In this document: positions 10,896-22,902 of the stretch, piece after piece | Position numbering within the stretch: the first letter of the stretch is position 1 | Layout: the number at the start of each line of letters is the position of its first letter | NCBI GenBank assembly: GCA_034008185.1 | Contig: CM067081.1 | Location: 26,038,806 to 26,102,805, forward strand | Length of the DNA stretch: 64,000 nt | Direction of reading: 5' to 3' | Source: Gorsachius magnificus | Lineage: Eukaryota > Chordata > Aves > Pelecaniformes > Ardeidae | Made by a program: the position numbers and the translations under genes | Notes under the pieces: model-generated | Seen by the model: the letters and a program-made list of their open reading frames with translations, nothing else | What the model was told of the DNA's origin: nothing | The model's database searches: none

Positions 10896-13800
10896 CTAGA
10901 GAAAGGGAAGGGAGAAAAGCAAGCACTGAAACTCTTGTTACCAAAGTACGTTTCCTTAAGTTAAGCAGTATGACATTGTTTATTTAATAAATAGTATTTC
11001 CAAATATGATGTTGCCATTAAAGAGAAATTGCTGAGGCTTTTAGAGGAAGAAAGTTCATCTCTTCTATGATTTTATGCAATGTATTGTTTTCTTGTATGA
11101 ATCTGAAAGGAATTTTATGACCTACCACTCAATGTTTATTAACTTGCTTATATGGTTACACTTTGGAAGCTGTTAACTTTTGCTTCATAAAGTCTTCCAC
11201 TCTTTTTCAGTCTACCCTTGAAAAAGCTATTTTCTAAAAAGTCCTTTGTTTACAGACACATCTTAAAAAACAGCAACTGGAAATGATGATTAATACCAAA
11301 AGCTGCCCAGATTCTGAAGCAAAAGCTCTGAGAGGCACCATTTCTCCTTCATTCATCACCCAGAAAGATCCATGCTTACAGGCTTCCCATTGCACAACTC
11401 TTTGACACCCTGTGTTACTGTGAACAAAAATCTTTCCAGCTTTCCAAGCATCCTTTTTTTCAGCTGTTCTGGGTTGGCATGGTGCACTAGTATGAGCAAT
11501 GCCCCTGGGAAAAACCCTGTGATATTGTGAATAGCCCATTGCAGCCTAAGTAGTTGTTCCGTTCACCACGAAGCTTTGTAAAGAAAGGCTGTAAAAATTG
11601 TGAACCTCATTGAACATATGCTGTCCATCACAAGTTTTCCACTGACTTATGTGAAGATTTGGGCCACCAAACCAGGCTGCTCCTGCTCCACTCCTATGCT
11701 ACAAACAACTCCATGCAGGGTAACTTCTCCTCTGAGCCAAAGGTATGGATGAGAGCACCTCACCCAAGATCTCTGCACTGCAGGCTCGCGATTAATCTGA
11801 CTCCAGATACCATCCTTATCTGGTCCTTATTTTGAAACCCATACACATTTAAAATCCCATCAACTCAAAAGACTTCTGTTCTGTGATTTCTTAGGCAGTT
11901 ACATCAAAGAGAAACACTGGAGCAGGCTAAGCCCAAATTCGATCCTGCAGCAACAGCAAGAAACTCACTCTGGAGGGGTTTTGGTTATGCTATTTATTAA
12001 TCTGAAAGACTGTGCTAGGATTAAATCCTGTAGCCCTTGGGGTCTTCCATCATATCAGATACTCACTCAGCATCACTGTGAAATTGCCCAGACTGCAAGT
12101 TCCCTGAATATCCTGCCTAGATCAAAGCGATGACAAGTATTGGAGTGGGGTGAAGAAATTCTCCGGAAGATCATCGCTGTTCTCTTCATTATACGTGTTG
12201 CTAAATAACAGCCACTTTAGAAACATAGATAATAAAATAAAATTTTTAAAAAAGGGCAATCAATATGAGTTTGGTTGAGTCTCTCCTGCACAGCAATGAA
12301 TATCTTTCTAGCTTCTAGTTAGATTTAAAGCTGCCACCTTGCAAGCACTTACGCAGGTGCTTAACTCCGTATGTGCAAACAATACTGCTGACTGAATCCG
12401 GTGGGGATATTCCAGGCACTGAGTTCACCACATGCATTAGTGCTTACAAGACTGGCTCTCCAAGGCAGAAGGATTTTTTTTTTATTATTCTTCATTATAA
12501 CCAAACTCTGCTGTAGAAGCTAGTTTTTTTTAAAAATACCTTCAGAAAAACCCTGGTTGAAATAGCTGAAGTGCTCTACTGGGGATCATTTCAAGAGGAA
12601 GCTGATGTACTATCAAATATACAGGGAAAGGCAGAAGGAGGTGAGAGAAGGAGAGGGAAATTGTTCTTTGGAAAAGCCGCAACATCATTTCAAAGCTTCA
12701 CTATCGCTTCATTTGACAAGAGGAAATAATAACTGGTGAATTGATGTGAGATCACAGGAGTGAAGAGAACAGAGCTGTTTCTGTTTAATTCCAGGCTTAC
12801 GCTCAGGGTAGCTCACTTAGGCAGAGGGACAGTCTGGGAGTTGCTACCAGCTTGAGATGCTAAATTACCAGGAAAAGAAAGAAGGTGCATATGAAAGCAT
12901 CTAGTAAGAGAAAGCACATGGCAAGGCACCCTTTCAAACTAAGGCAAAAACATTTTTAAATGCAGAAAACCCATCACGAGTTGTGTGTAAACCAGTCTCT
13001 CCTCTGGAACAGGAGCAAAAGAGATGTAACAGAGGCTATGATTAAATCCCACCTAGAATTAAGAAAGACATAGCATCTTTTGTTTTAAAACGGTAGCTCC
13101 AAGAGTGGAGGCAATGGTCTGGACTCTCTGAAATTTTGAAGTGCAACCCCACAAGGCACTATTAAAATAAATTTTCTATAAGGTTCTTGTAAGAAAGTAA
13201 TGCTTTGCAGGGGAGGCTGGAGGAAGAGACCAGTCAGGTCGGTCCCCAGCAACAACCAGCAGTCATGCTACGGGCATTTCTGCCTGGAGGAGTCCGATGA
13301 ACGCCCATCTCCTACGCTTGACAAGCCATAAACCACAGAAAGCTTGCCAGAACTCCATTTAATGCTTTTAGTACAACAGACTGAAAACCGTATAAAATAC
13401 AGTACACCAGGGGAAGAGAGCTGAGAGATGTTTGAGGGCACAGCCATTATGTTTACTAAGTAAAAATGTTCAGACAATCTTAGGAAGCTGGTTATGACCC
13501 ACATTGCAGAAGCAAGAAAAAAAAAACAACCCAAAATCAAAAAGCAAACAGGGATGCCCACCAATCTAGCCTGGGGAAAAATAATTTCGGGGGGATTTAC
13601 TCAGGTTCAAACATATGATTTATACATGCCAAGCTGAACCTCAAAGACTTTCCAGTTTCTTTGTCATCCCCAACATCCTTTCTCTAGTCACAGGGAAAGC
13701 CAGAAAATAACTTACAAATCAAGCTATGCATCAGGAAAAAACCAAAACATTTTCTGCCCAACACAAAATTGGATATTTAGGGCTGCAAATGTCACACGAT

Positions 13801-15242
13801 GGCATTTTACATTGGTGGTGTTTGCTTACTTGAATAACAAAGGCTTTGGGAAATGCAGATACTTTCTTTTGAGCATACTCACCCCTACCTTTATGCAAAT
13901 TTAAAAAAAAAAGTAAATCTATTCATCCGGGGCTGGCAGGAAAGCAAAGCAAAGAGGTACAGAGCAGCAGTTCAGCGTGACTTGCCTGTCACCTAATCTT
14001 AAGCTAAATTTGACACAACTTGATTGAAAGTGAAATTAAATTTGAGTTTAAAAGCCATTAAAAACTTCTGAGTTCATAAGTGATTAGTAACTTCCTGAAC
14101 ACTGTGCCTCTGACTGTTCCTGCAGGATGCCAGCCTCGTGCGGGCTGTGTCCCACGCTTTGGGGAGCCCTGACACCCCGCAGCATCGCTCCCCAGAGGGT
14201 ACCACAGGCAGCTGCTGGAGGGGCATCTGGCTCCTGCATCCAGTGCCGGAGCTCATCCTCTGGCTGTGGAGGCTTCTGCTGTGCTAAGAGCACCTTAAAT
14301 TTATCTTTGAATTTAGAAATAAATGCTTGGGAGGAGAACAGGCTTTCCAATTTAAATAATTTCATTCTTTGGGTAATACCCAATTATGTCAATTTAGCTC
14401 AGCTGCTCTGTGGTTCAACCTAATAGGAGAGAATAAACTGAATTGGTGATAAGCTTGCTTTTGACAGGGAGAGTCTTCCAGAAGGACGCGTCATCAGAGA
14501 GCTCCCAGATGTAATGAGTCATTCCTGACTTTAAAAAATGCCTATTCTTCCCCCCTGCCCCTGAGCGCTTGCAGCTGTGGAGGCATCTGTGGCTCTTGCT
14601 AAGCTTAGCCTGGTGAGCTGGGACCAGCTCTGCCAAGGCCCCTCCAGAGCCCCGTGGACACGGGCCACCCCATGGAAGAGCTGGCAGGAGCACAGGAGGA
14701 ACGGGGCTGGCTCAGAGACGCGTTCCGGTGCCACCCAGCTGCCCCCACCACAGGCTGGAGAGACAGAACTGGAGCTGCCCAGCTGAGCTGAGCTTCTTGT
14801 GAAACAAGATTAGCTTAAGTCCTGCAGTAATTAGTGCCAGCAAATGACATAACATCTGGCCTATCATAGCTGAAAATCGAAACCAACAACTCCAGGAACA
14901 CGCTGTTCCTCATACCTATGAAAGGGATGGTAGTCCTTCCCTCCCCTCGGTTAACTGAGTATTTTTGTGTCAGTAACGTTTGGAAAGCCTGCTTAATTCT
15001 TCTCCCTCTCTGCGCCACCTGAACCATCCTCATTCCCACCTTATGCACAAACATTATGCTGTGGCTGCATTGAAGTAGCTTTTCTGTGAAGTGCCTAATC
15101 TGTGTGTGAAAGACTGCAAATACTCAGCTGGACCTTGGTAGGGTCCCTTCAGGGACCTTCAGCAAGATTTTTTTTCTTCCAGCAGCAGCAGCAGCCACAA
15201 CAGCAGTGCTCTGCCAGTCAGACTAACAGCCTCTACCCCTGT

Positions 15243-15272
15243 GAATCATAGAATAGTTTGGGTGGGAAGAAG
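15243..15272 (-). mobile_element. CR1 terminal fragment
   Basis: GAATCATAGAATAGTTTGGG followed by TGGGAAG is the reverse complement of the last bases of a CR1 3' end. Similarity is lost within about 30 bases, where a purine-rich tract takes over, so this is only the tip of a copy or a heavily decayed one. Confidence 0.6.
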
Positions 15273-15565
15273 ATAAGAAAAGAGCAAGAGAGGAAAAAAC
15301 TGTAAAGTCAACCTTAAAGCCCTTGAACGACAGTTCCCATGAGTTGTCAGGATCTGGGGAAGGACTGATTAACAGAAGGGGAAATGCAATATGGGGCACA
15401 GGGGGGCTAGGAGAAAAGGAGAAATGAAAGAAGCTAGATGGGAAGAACATGATAAAAGGGAATTTTATAAATAATAAAGAGGGAGAATAAAGGGCAAAGA
15501 AGGAAATGAAAAGGAGGAGGAGAATCTGAGAAAAAGAAGAGGGGATAAAAAAGCAAAGACATGTA
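15273..15565 (+). repeat. Purine-rich (A/G) tract of about 300 bp
   Basis: The plus strand is strongly biased to A and G, with GGAGGAGGAG, GAAAAGG and AAAGAAG motifs, especially from 15410 to 15565. There is no simple repeat unit. Such tracts can arise from decayed simple repeats and can form triplex DNA. It begins directly at the CR1 tip at 15243. Confidence 0.65.
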
Positions 15566-18500
15566 GAGAAACTCAGGTTAGTATTTTAATTAGTTTGCCT
15601 TGCTGCATTTTCCCCAGATACCATCATGCACGGGCACAGCATCACAACTTGACAGTTAATCAGCCACTTGGGGATTCCTCGTAATGCTGCATTAATGTTA
15701 CCACAGCACAGTGAAACCTTCCCACAGCCTCCCAGTTCCTGTAGCACATCCTACTGGCCTTGTCCTCATCCTTTTACAGGGCTGAGAGGCAGCACAGCTG
15801 CATCTCTTCCACCTTCCTGACACCACCGGCAGCCGCAGCATAAGGCCCATAATGTGCCTTTCTGAATTCCCCCCCGTGTTGCAGGTGCAGACGTGGCTAC
15901 GTGCGGAAGAGCAGCAGGAGGGAAAAACTAGAAGGGAAGGATGGGATTTGTGAGACTAAGCCAGCGCTCACTCAGAAAAAGCCACAACTTCTGGAAAACC
16001 TGACACAGGGACACGTTCACCTAATCCAGGAAATTAACCCTGAAGGGCAGCCTCACTAATTGCCAATAACCAGTACCTGCAGCAGCAGGCAGGGAAAGAA
16101 GCCCACCTGAAAAGGCCCAGCATATTTTGAAGGGAAAATGAGGGTAAAGCTTACTCCAGAGAGGAGATGGTGATGCTTTTTGGGTATCCTCACAGAAAAC
16201 TGGAATGCGGAGCCTGATCCACAGTCCCAGAGTCAGGAGTGCAACCCAGCAGCAGGGTCAGATGCAGTGGAAGAACTTTGTGGCCCTTCAGACCAGAGAA
16301 GGTGGCGGAGCCTTGCAGACCCGGCCTACACCCTGACACCCTTCGTGACTTGCAAGATTTGAACTTTGGTCCCGACATAAAAAATAATTTTACCAGGACT
16401 TTCGTAACAGAGGCAAAACCTGTTTAGGGAATTTGAGACACTGGATACATAAGTGTTAAGCCTTAAGCATCAGTGATACATTCTTGGACTTCTGTTTTGT
16501 TTCCACAGTGGCTGCACTACCCTGACCTACTCAGCCGTAAGCAGCTGTAAGGTTCCCCTCTACCTATTCTTGTTGCCTTCACAGCTGGACAGAAGATCCC
16601 TTCCTGCTCACCAGCTCAGATCGCAACGATACAGTCTGCTGATCCCAGGTCTTTGGAGGTGTTGCACTACAACACATCTTCTCCTAGGAACCTCTTGCAA
16701 GTCTCTAAGTAAACTCAATATATGGATGGAACGATGTCTGTCTCACAGCAAATGAGAGGAGGAGACAAATTTAGAGCCTGGAAAATAATAAAAGCAGCCT
16801 CCTATCCCCAAGTCCTAATGTGGAAAGAAAATGAACTTCACAGCATCTGAAAAACTGCTGGTGGAGGGGAGGTGTCACCTCTAGAAGCTGCGCTGCTGTG
16901 CTGGTTACAGCTTATGCCCCTCAGCTGTAGTTGTGGCACAAAATTCACGTCTCACCCGATTCATCCGACATCTGAGGAGAATTTTTACAAACACATGTTG
17001 GCAAGAGCTATGAGTAATAAACCAAGCTTACATCATCATCACAGCTCTCTCTTCCTGACATGGAGCTGTCACTGGAAGGGGGGGTTAAGTCACAGAACTT
17101 CCCTGGGAGACACATCCACACATCCCTGAGAATGCTGACGCTGCTCCGGGGGTATCACCCAAAGTGGGGGCAGAAGCAAATTCCCCCAAGGAAGAAGACT
17201 GACCCTGCAAATTCTGTTTTGAGACACTGGCAAACTTGCTTGTAAGAAGTGCAACCCCTTCATAGTTTATGAAATAACCTTTTAAAACTATTACCTCCTT
17301 CCATGTGACAGCACTGGGACAGCCTTTCAGTACCAGCTGCATGGGAAAACAAAGGCAAATATCCCACAACACGGCTTACTTACTTACCATATCAAGTGTA
17401 TGTAAGAATCCATAAAATAATCACACTTGCTGACTTTCTCTTAAGACTAAGACATGCCTGAGAGACTGAAATAGTAATTGGATTATGCTGGACTGAATGT
17501 TTTAGTGCTTCTTTACACCATTATAAAATTGACGTGATTACACAAATGGAAAGCATAAAATCAAAAGTATTAAACTGAAGTTCTTGTAAATTTAGTACTT
17601 CCCTCTCCCTGCTCCAGAGACCTTGAAAAAATATATATTTCTTTACGTTGCATTATGGCCAAATCCTCCCCCCCCTTTCCCCCAAGCCTGAGGTACTAAG
17701 AAGGGAATGTACCTGGGAACAAAGAGGAGGAAAGATTTCCAGCACTGTGCTTAAGGTTTTCTGCATAGAATTTCCATTAATTGAGCTAATATTTACACTC
17801 ACAATTTCAACCTTGAAGAAGTGAATTATATTCAGAAAGATAACAGTTTATTAAAAAAAAGTCAATAACCAATGAACCGCATTTTCATTTTCAATGTTTT
17901 ATTTAAAGAGTTATTTAAGGGGAAGAAAATAATAAGATGAGCCTCTGGCCACTGAAGACTGAATCATTTTATAGATGTAGATGCAGTTAGTCAGCTGAAC
18001 AAAACAGTACGTGACACCATTTTACAGTTCAGGGACTGATGGCAACAGAGACATCATGTGAAAGAATTTTCAATACATAACTTTCTGTTTAATAACAAAG
18101 AAATAAACAAAAAAAAGCAAACTATGAACAAAGGCAAATAACCAGATAGTCAAGAAAACTCACATTGACTACAGCTCAGTGAGCTGACTGTTGCAATGAG
18201 AATTCCTAGAAAAAAAAATCCAATTATCTATGGTATTTTCAGAGAAAAATGTGGTTTCAACACTTCTTTTTGCAAAAACTCAGATAATTTCCTGAGTGCA
18301 AACTAGTACCAGGCTTTATGATTCATAGCACGCAAACAAAGGAGTTGAAACCACCTGAACATGCAGCTGTAACACTTGCACTGGAATTAACCAGTCACCA
18401 GGTATTTTTCTTCGGCAGAGCATCAGGCACCTTGATATAAGCAAGTCAGAATAAATTGCTTATATGTTGTAAGTCTGAAAAGTCTGATAGTCTGTTCAAA

Positions 18501-20789
18501 GCGGCCAATTATGTGCTTGGAAATACATGTGCTTGTACTACCTTAGTCCCCACACTTTCCAGTTTGGGTTAACAGACATGGAATGTTCTTACTCTGTTCT
18601 TTTGCATCCTCACAGACCCTACATATACAGTAAGGATCCTAAGTAAAGACATTTTATAAAAAGGCCTGAAGAGGGTACAAATAGGCTTGCTTAGGTTTTA
18701 TTTAACAGAGAATCCAACATGGGTACGTCTCCCATGGGGAATTTTTTTCCAAGGCATCACTGAAGTACCACGTCTCAACACCTTCACCTGTTGCTTTGCA
18801 GTAAAGGAGATGATGCTGTGGAAAAGTGGGACTGGCAGCCTGTCCAGCTCTTAGAATCTCTGTGAAACACACTGGCCTTCATGCAGACCCGGGCACACAA
18901 GATGAAGGCAGAGTGTGGGCAACGCAGATAGACTTGTGAGATTCCCTACCAACATAATGCTGCACTCTTTTATTCCTTCTTCTCCTCCCCAGCTTAGGCT
19001 CAAGGCAGCGACAAGAGACGGGTTAAAATGCTAGGTCACATGGGAATAGCTCAAGCGCCTGCACTAATGTAGCTGACAATGAACTAGGCAGGAAAATATT
19101 GCCAGTTGCTCATTCCAGTGACTTTTTCTCCTGCATCTATCTCCGCGTGATGGGTTTCACTTTCCTCACGTACAAAATCAGACCCTTCACTCGTTAATAC
19201 TATTACATCCTTGCTCTACTGCTATAAATGAGCACTGCCATCTGTGCCTGGTAATCCTTTCTTGCATGCGTCCAGCACCCCCTTACAAATCTGTGTTCTT
19301 CAGATAGATAGAAGCAGTCTATAGAAGCACTGGTCATCTGCACTGTAACACGTGTCATCCGATCCCTGTTTATTTAATAAAGACTTTGTATTTGGAAACC
19401 ACTGGCAGTAATTCAACAGTGAAGGACTATGGATTTAAGTATTACGGATTTATGTAAGTGGAGAGAAAACCAGTCTGGTTCATGCTTAAATGGTTATGTG
19501 GAGTCCTGCCAATTCAGCTGGGGGGGGAAGCTCCCGCTTCGTAACTCCCCTGCTTGGCCCGTGGGACGTTTGCCACAGAGGGGAAATAGGAGCTCCTTGC
19601 CTCATCATCCCTCCTGAGGACAAAAGACCAGAAGAGATGGAACTAAAATAAATCTGTTTTCATTAAAAGTTCAGCACTGTAAACAAGGCATCTGAATAAC
19701 AAAATGGATTAAGTTGCACGATTTTAGCCAAATGGAACAGTGTACTCGATTTTTTTAGCAACAGCCACAGTTTTGGCATTGTAATAGTTAATTTCTTAGC
19801 TTTTGATTTAAAATTATTTTAACAAGCTTCCCCTCTCCCCACCTTTACTACTCGCTTCTTTTAACTGCAGAGCCTGAAAAAACCACAGAGAAAATGAAAC
19901 ATGAAAGCAGGTAGGGAAGCATCATCAGGTCCCGAAACAGAAGTCAATAACCTGATTTCACATTAGTTGAGGCCATCATTAAAGCATCACATCCATTTAG
20001 AAAAAGACAGAGCTACCCAGCTTGGGAGAGCCATTCTAAACTGCCAGAGCATCTCTCCCCACCCCTGCTTCTTCTGCACTACTGCGTGTGCTTACACGAT
20101 GTGTGCCAAGAATCCACTTCAGAACAGGCAGCTAAAAAAAAATATAAATGGATACCTGGCAGCAGGTGAGAGAGTGAGAGAAAGGAAAACTGCGCGAATA
20201 AATACAATAACAACATCCACATAAAAAGTTCAGGGGCAGATGGGTAATCTAATCCATGTATGGGCAGAAAAAAAGAAAGCTGTCCAACAGATCAGGGCCG
20301 CTCCAAATGGGTGCTAAAGTTCTGATGCTATAGAAATCCTGAGGAAGATGGAGGTGTGAGGGTGGAGGCGGCGCGGGGCGAGCTGTGCAGCAAGCAGCAC
20401 AGCCACAGCACGCACAGGTACCTGCTACAGCAGGCAGGGCTAGCGAGCAGGATATGGCCCCGCTGGCTATAGCTCTGCCATGCTTGCTCACATTTGTTAG
20501 TACTCTAACCTAAAAATAGCCTGAATACAACTAAGCAGAAAGTGTAGTGGTATAATCTGGCCTAATTTAAGGAGAGGAGCCATCTGACCTGGGGTATAGG
20601 CAGATAAACCCCATGTAAGTCCCAGCAAAACAGACCACTGCCTTCTTTCCTGCCCTGCTTAATGCTTTGAACATAAGCACTGGGTGCATCACTGCTCAGT
20701 TAGAAACTACCCTAAACTCTGAACCTCAATCACCCATGGATGCCCAGAAATCTCTCTCCTGAGATGATGATGGATGCTATCTCTTACAG

Positions 20790-21090
20790 CCACATAATCA
20801 CAGCACTGTTGATGTTGGGAGGCACCTCTGGAGACCACCTGGTCAAACCCCCTGCTCAGACCAGCATCAGCCGGAGCTGGTTGCCCAGGACTGTGGCCAG
20901 TCAGGTTTTTAACATCTCCAAAGAGGGAGGCTCCACAACCTCTCTGGGCAACCTTTTCCAGTCTTCAATCACCTTTACAGTAAAAAGATGTTTCTTAGGC
21001 TCAAGCAGATTTTTTGAGAAGTGTCTGACTCTGTCTTCTTTATGCCTTCCCATCTTGTATTTCTATATATTAATAAGATCTCTCTCTGAA
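20790..21090 (-). mobile_element. CR1 LINE 3' portion, minus orientation
   Basis: On the plus strand this reads CACCTCTGGAGACCACCTGGT, CAAACCCCCTGCTCAGACC, ACATCTCCAAAGAGGGAGGC, TCCACAACCTCTCTGGGCA and then a run ending AAAAAGATGTTTCTTAGG. This is the reverse complement of the CR1 ORF2 C-terminus and 3' UTR of a different subfamily from the copies at 10139 and 21550. It is degraded, and the terminal tail units are hard to see. It lies 460 bases from the plus-oriented copy at 21550. Confidence 0.85.
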
Positions 21091-21549
21091 CTGAAAAAAC
21101 ACACAGAAGTATCATCACAGTGTAGTGTCATAGAAACATCACCTGGGAGTCAGAAAATAGCTAAAGCCACGTGCTGCATAGTGTGGATGTGGGCAATCTG
21201 CTCCAAAAGAAGCTAGCCCTAAGTGGCATGGATGCAAGCCAGACTGCCACCTGGGCTATGATGGGTCAGACACTACTCCCTTGATCACTTCTCTCTAGCA
21301 CTAGGGACATAACCTCCAGGTACGCTGAGGCTGTGTAGCTGCTGCCTCACTCCCTGGCTCTGGGTTTCAGTGCTCTGACTATTTTCTCTATGCCTTACCT
21401 GCTATAAAGAGGTGGCCCATAACAGTGGGGGTACAGAACAGTCAGTGTTGGTCTCAGGGCCAGAGATCAGTCCCTCACCTCTTTTTTAGCAGTGTAGACG
21501 CAGCCAAAACTGGAAAGCAAGGTGTTTTCACCCAGGATACCCTATTATC

Positions 21550-22073
21550 CCCTGAAGTACTGCATGCAGCTCTGGACCCTTCAGCGCAAGAAGGACATGG
21601 ACCTGTTGGAGCGGGTCCAGAAGAGGGCTACAAAAATGATCCGAGGGCTGGAGCACCTCTCCTATGAGGACAGGCTGAGAGAGTTGGGCTTGTTCAGCCT
21701 GGAGAAGAGAAGGCTGCGGGGAGACCTTGTAGCCTTTCAGTACTTAAAGGTGGCCTATAGGAAAGATGGGGAAAATCTTTTTAGCAGGGCTGGTTGTGAC
21801 AGGAGAAGGGGTAAAGATTTTAAACTAAAACAGGGTAAGTTTAGACTAGATATAAGGAAGAAATTCTTTACAGTGAGGGTGGTGAAACACTGGCACAGGT
21901 TGTCCAGAGAGATGGTGGAGGCTCAATCCCTGGAAACATTCAAGGCCAGGTTGGATGGGGCTCTGAGCAACCTGATCTAGTTAGCGGTGTCCCTGCTCAT
22001 TGCAGGGGGCTGGACTAGATGACCTCTAGGGGTCCCTTCCAAACCAAAACATTCTATGATTCTATTCTATGAT
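21550..22073 (+). mobile_element. CR1 LINE with open ORF2 C-terminus
   Basis: The copy is truncated at its 5' end within ORF2. From about 21550 to 21980 it keeps one frame of about 140 codons with the known CR1 landmarks in order: [32 protein letters not shown], and a final Ala-Arg-Leu-Asp-Gly-Ala-Leu. A 3' UTR follows with GGACTAGATGACC, CCCTTCCAAACC and ATTCTATG tail units. It lacks the endonuclease and the catalytic part of the reverse transcriptase, so it cannot move by itself. It appears the youngest or best kept CR1 copy in the window. Confidence 0.95.
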
Positions 22074-22102
22074 TACCTTGTCATTAGAATCATAGAATCA
22101 TA
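22049..22102. repeat. Inverted CR1-tail motifs
   Basis: The ATTCTATGATT tail of the plus-oriented CR1 is followed within about 40 bases by AGAATCATAGAATCAT, its reverse complement. This can pair as a hairpin. It may be the tip of a second CR1 in the opposite orientation, or an inverted duplication of the tail. Confidence 0.6.
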
Positions 22103-22877
22103 TCCAATCATTAGGAGACACTGTAGGGCAGAGGGGCTGAGTAGAACCATCAACTCTTAATTAATTTCAGCTATAGCCTCCCTTACCTGGTTTTACAATG
22201 CTCAGCTCATCAAAGTTACAGGGGTGGTATATACAACCTGTTATATTCTCACAGATAGCTGTGGGATCACAGTGGGGCCTCCAATATTTCTAAACGTGGT
22301 TTCACAGATTTAATACCTGAGGGATAGAAAAGGTAGAAGACAGTGCAAAATAGCTGCCAGCCTCACAAGAAGGATCATGAGAGTTTGAATTGCAGTACTA
22401 AAATGTCCCAAGCAGGATTTACTAACTAACCCCTGGCTGCAGGACTTCCTCCCTGCAGCTGCTTTCAATCATAAAGTCTCAATGCCTACTGTTTTGTTCC
22501 TTTCGTACAAACAATTCCAAGTGGTTGCTTTAATTATGCTGAATACAAAGCTGCGATGTCTCCGGCCAGAATTACTTCTGACAGCTACAGGAGCTGCAAG
22601 ACCCCAGCCTTGCAAGTCTCCAGAATTTAACCTGTCTGCAAATAGTAGCTTGCACAGCCCCAAGGTTCTCCTTGCTGGGATGAAAACACACAAAACAATG
22701 TTCACTTTGCAATACCTTTCAGCTTAAAAAGGATAAAACTTTAAAAGCCCTTCAGAAATCCAAAGAATGGGAGCTCTTGCTGCTAGCTCGTGAAATACAA
22801 AGAAAAGAATGGCAGCTTGTTTGCTGTTTCTTTTTGTCTTCAGAACAAAACACAACCCTCTACAACTGACTTTAGAC

Positions 22878-22902
22878 AAAAAAAAAAAAAAAAAAAAAAA
22901 AA
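22878..22902 (+). repeat. Poly(A) run of about 25 bases
   Basis: An uninterrupted A run follows CTGACTTTAGAC. No retrotransposed gene could be recognised upstream, so it is recorded only as a simple repeat. Confidence 0.9.

Noticed and set aside
22740..22902. Processed retrogene ending in the poly(A) run
   Set aside because: No coding similarity or AATAAA-plus-gene structure could be recognised upstream.
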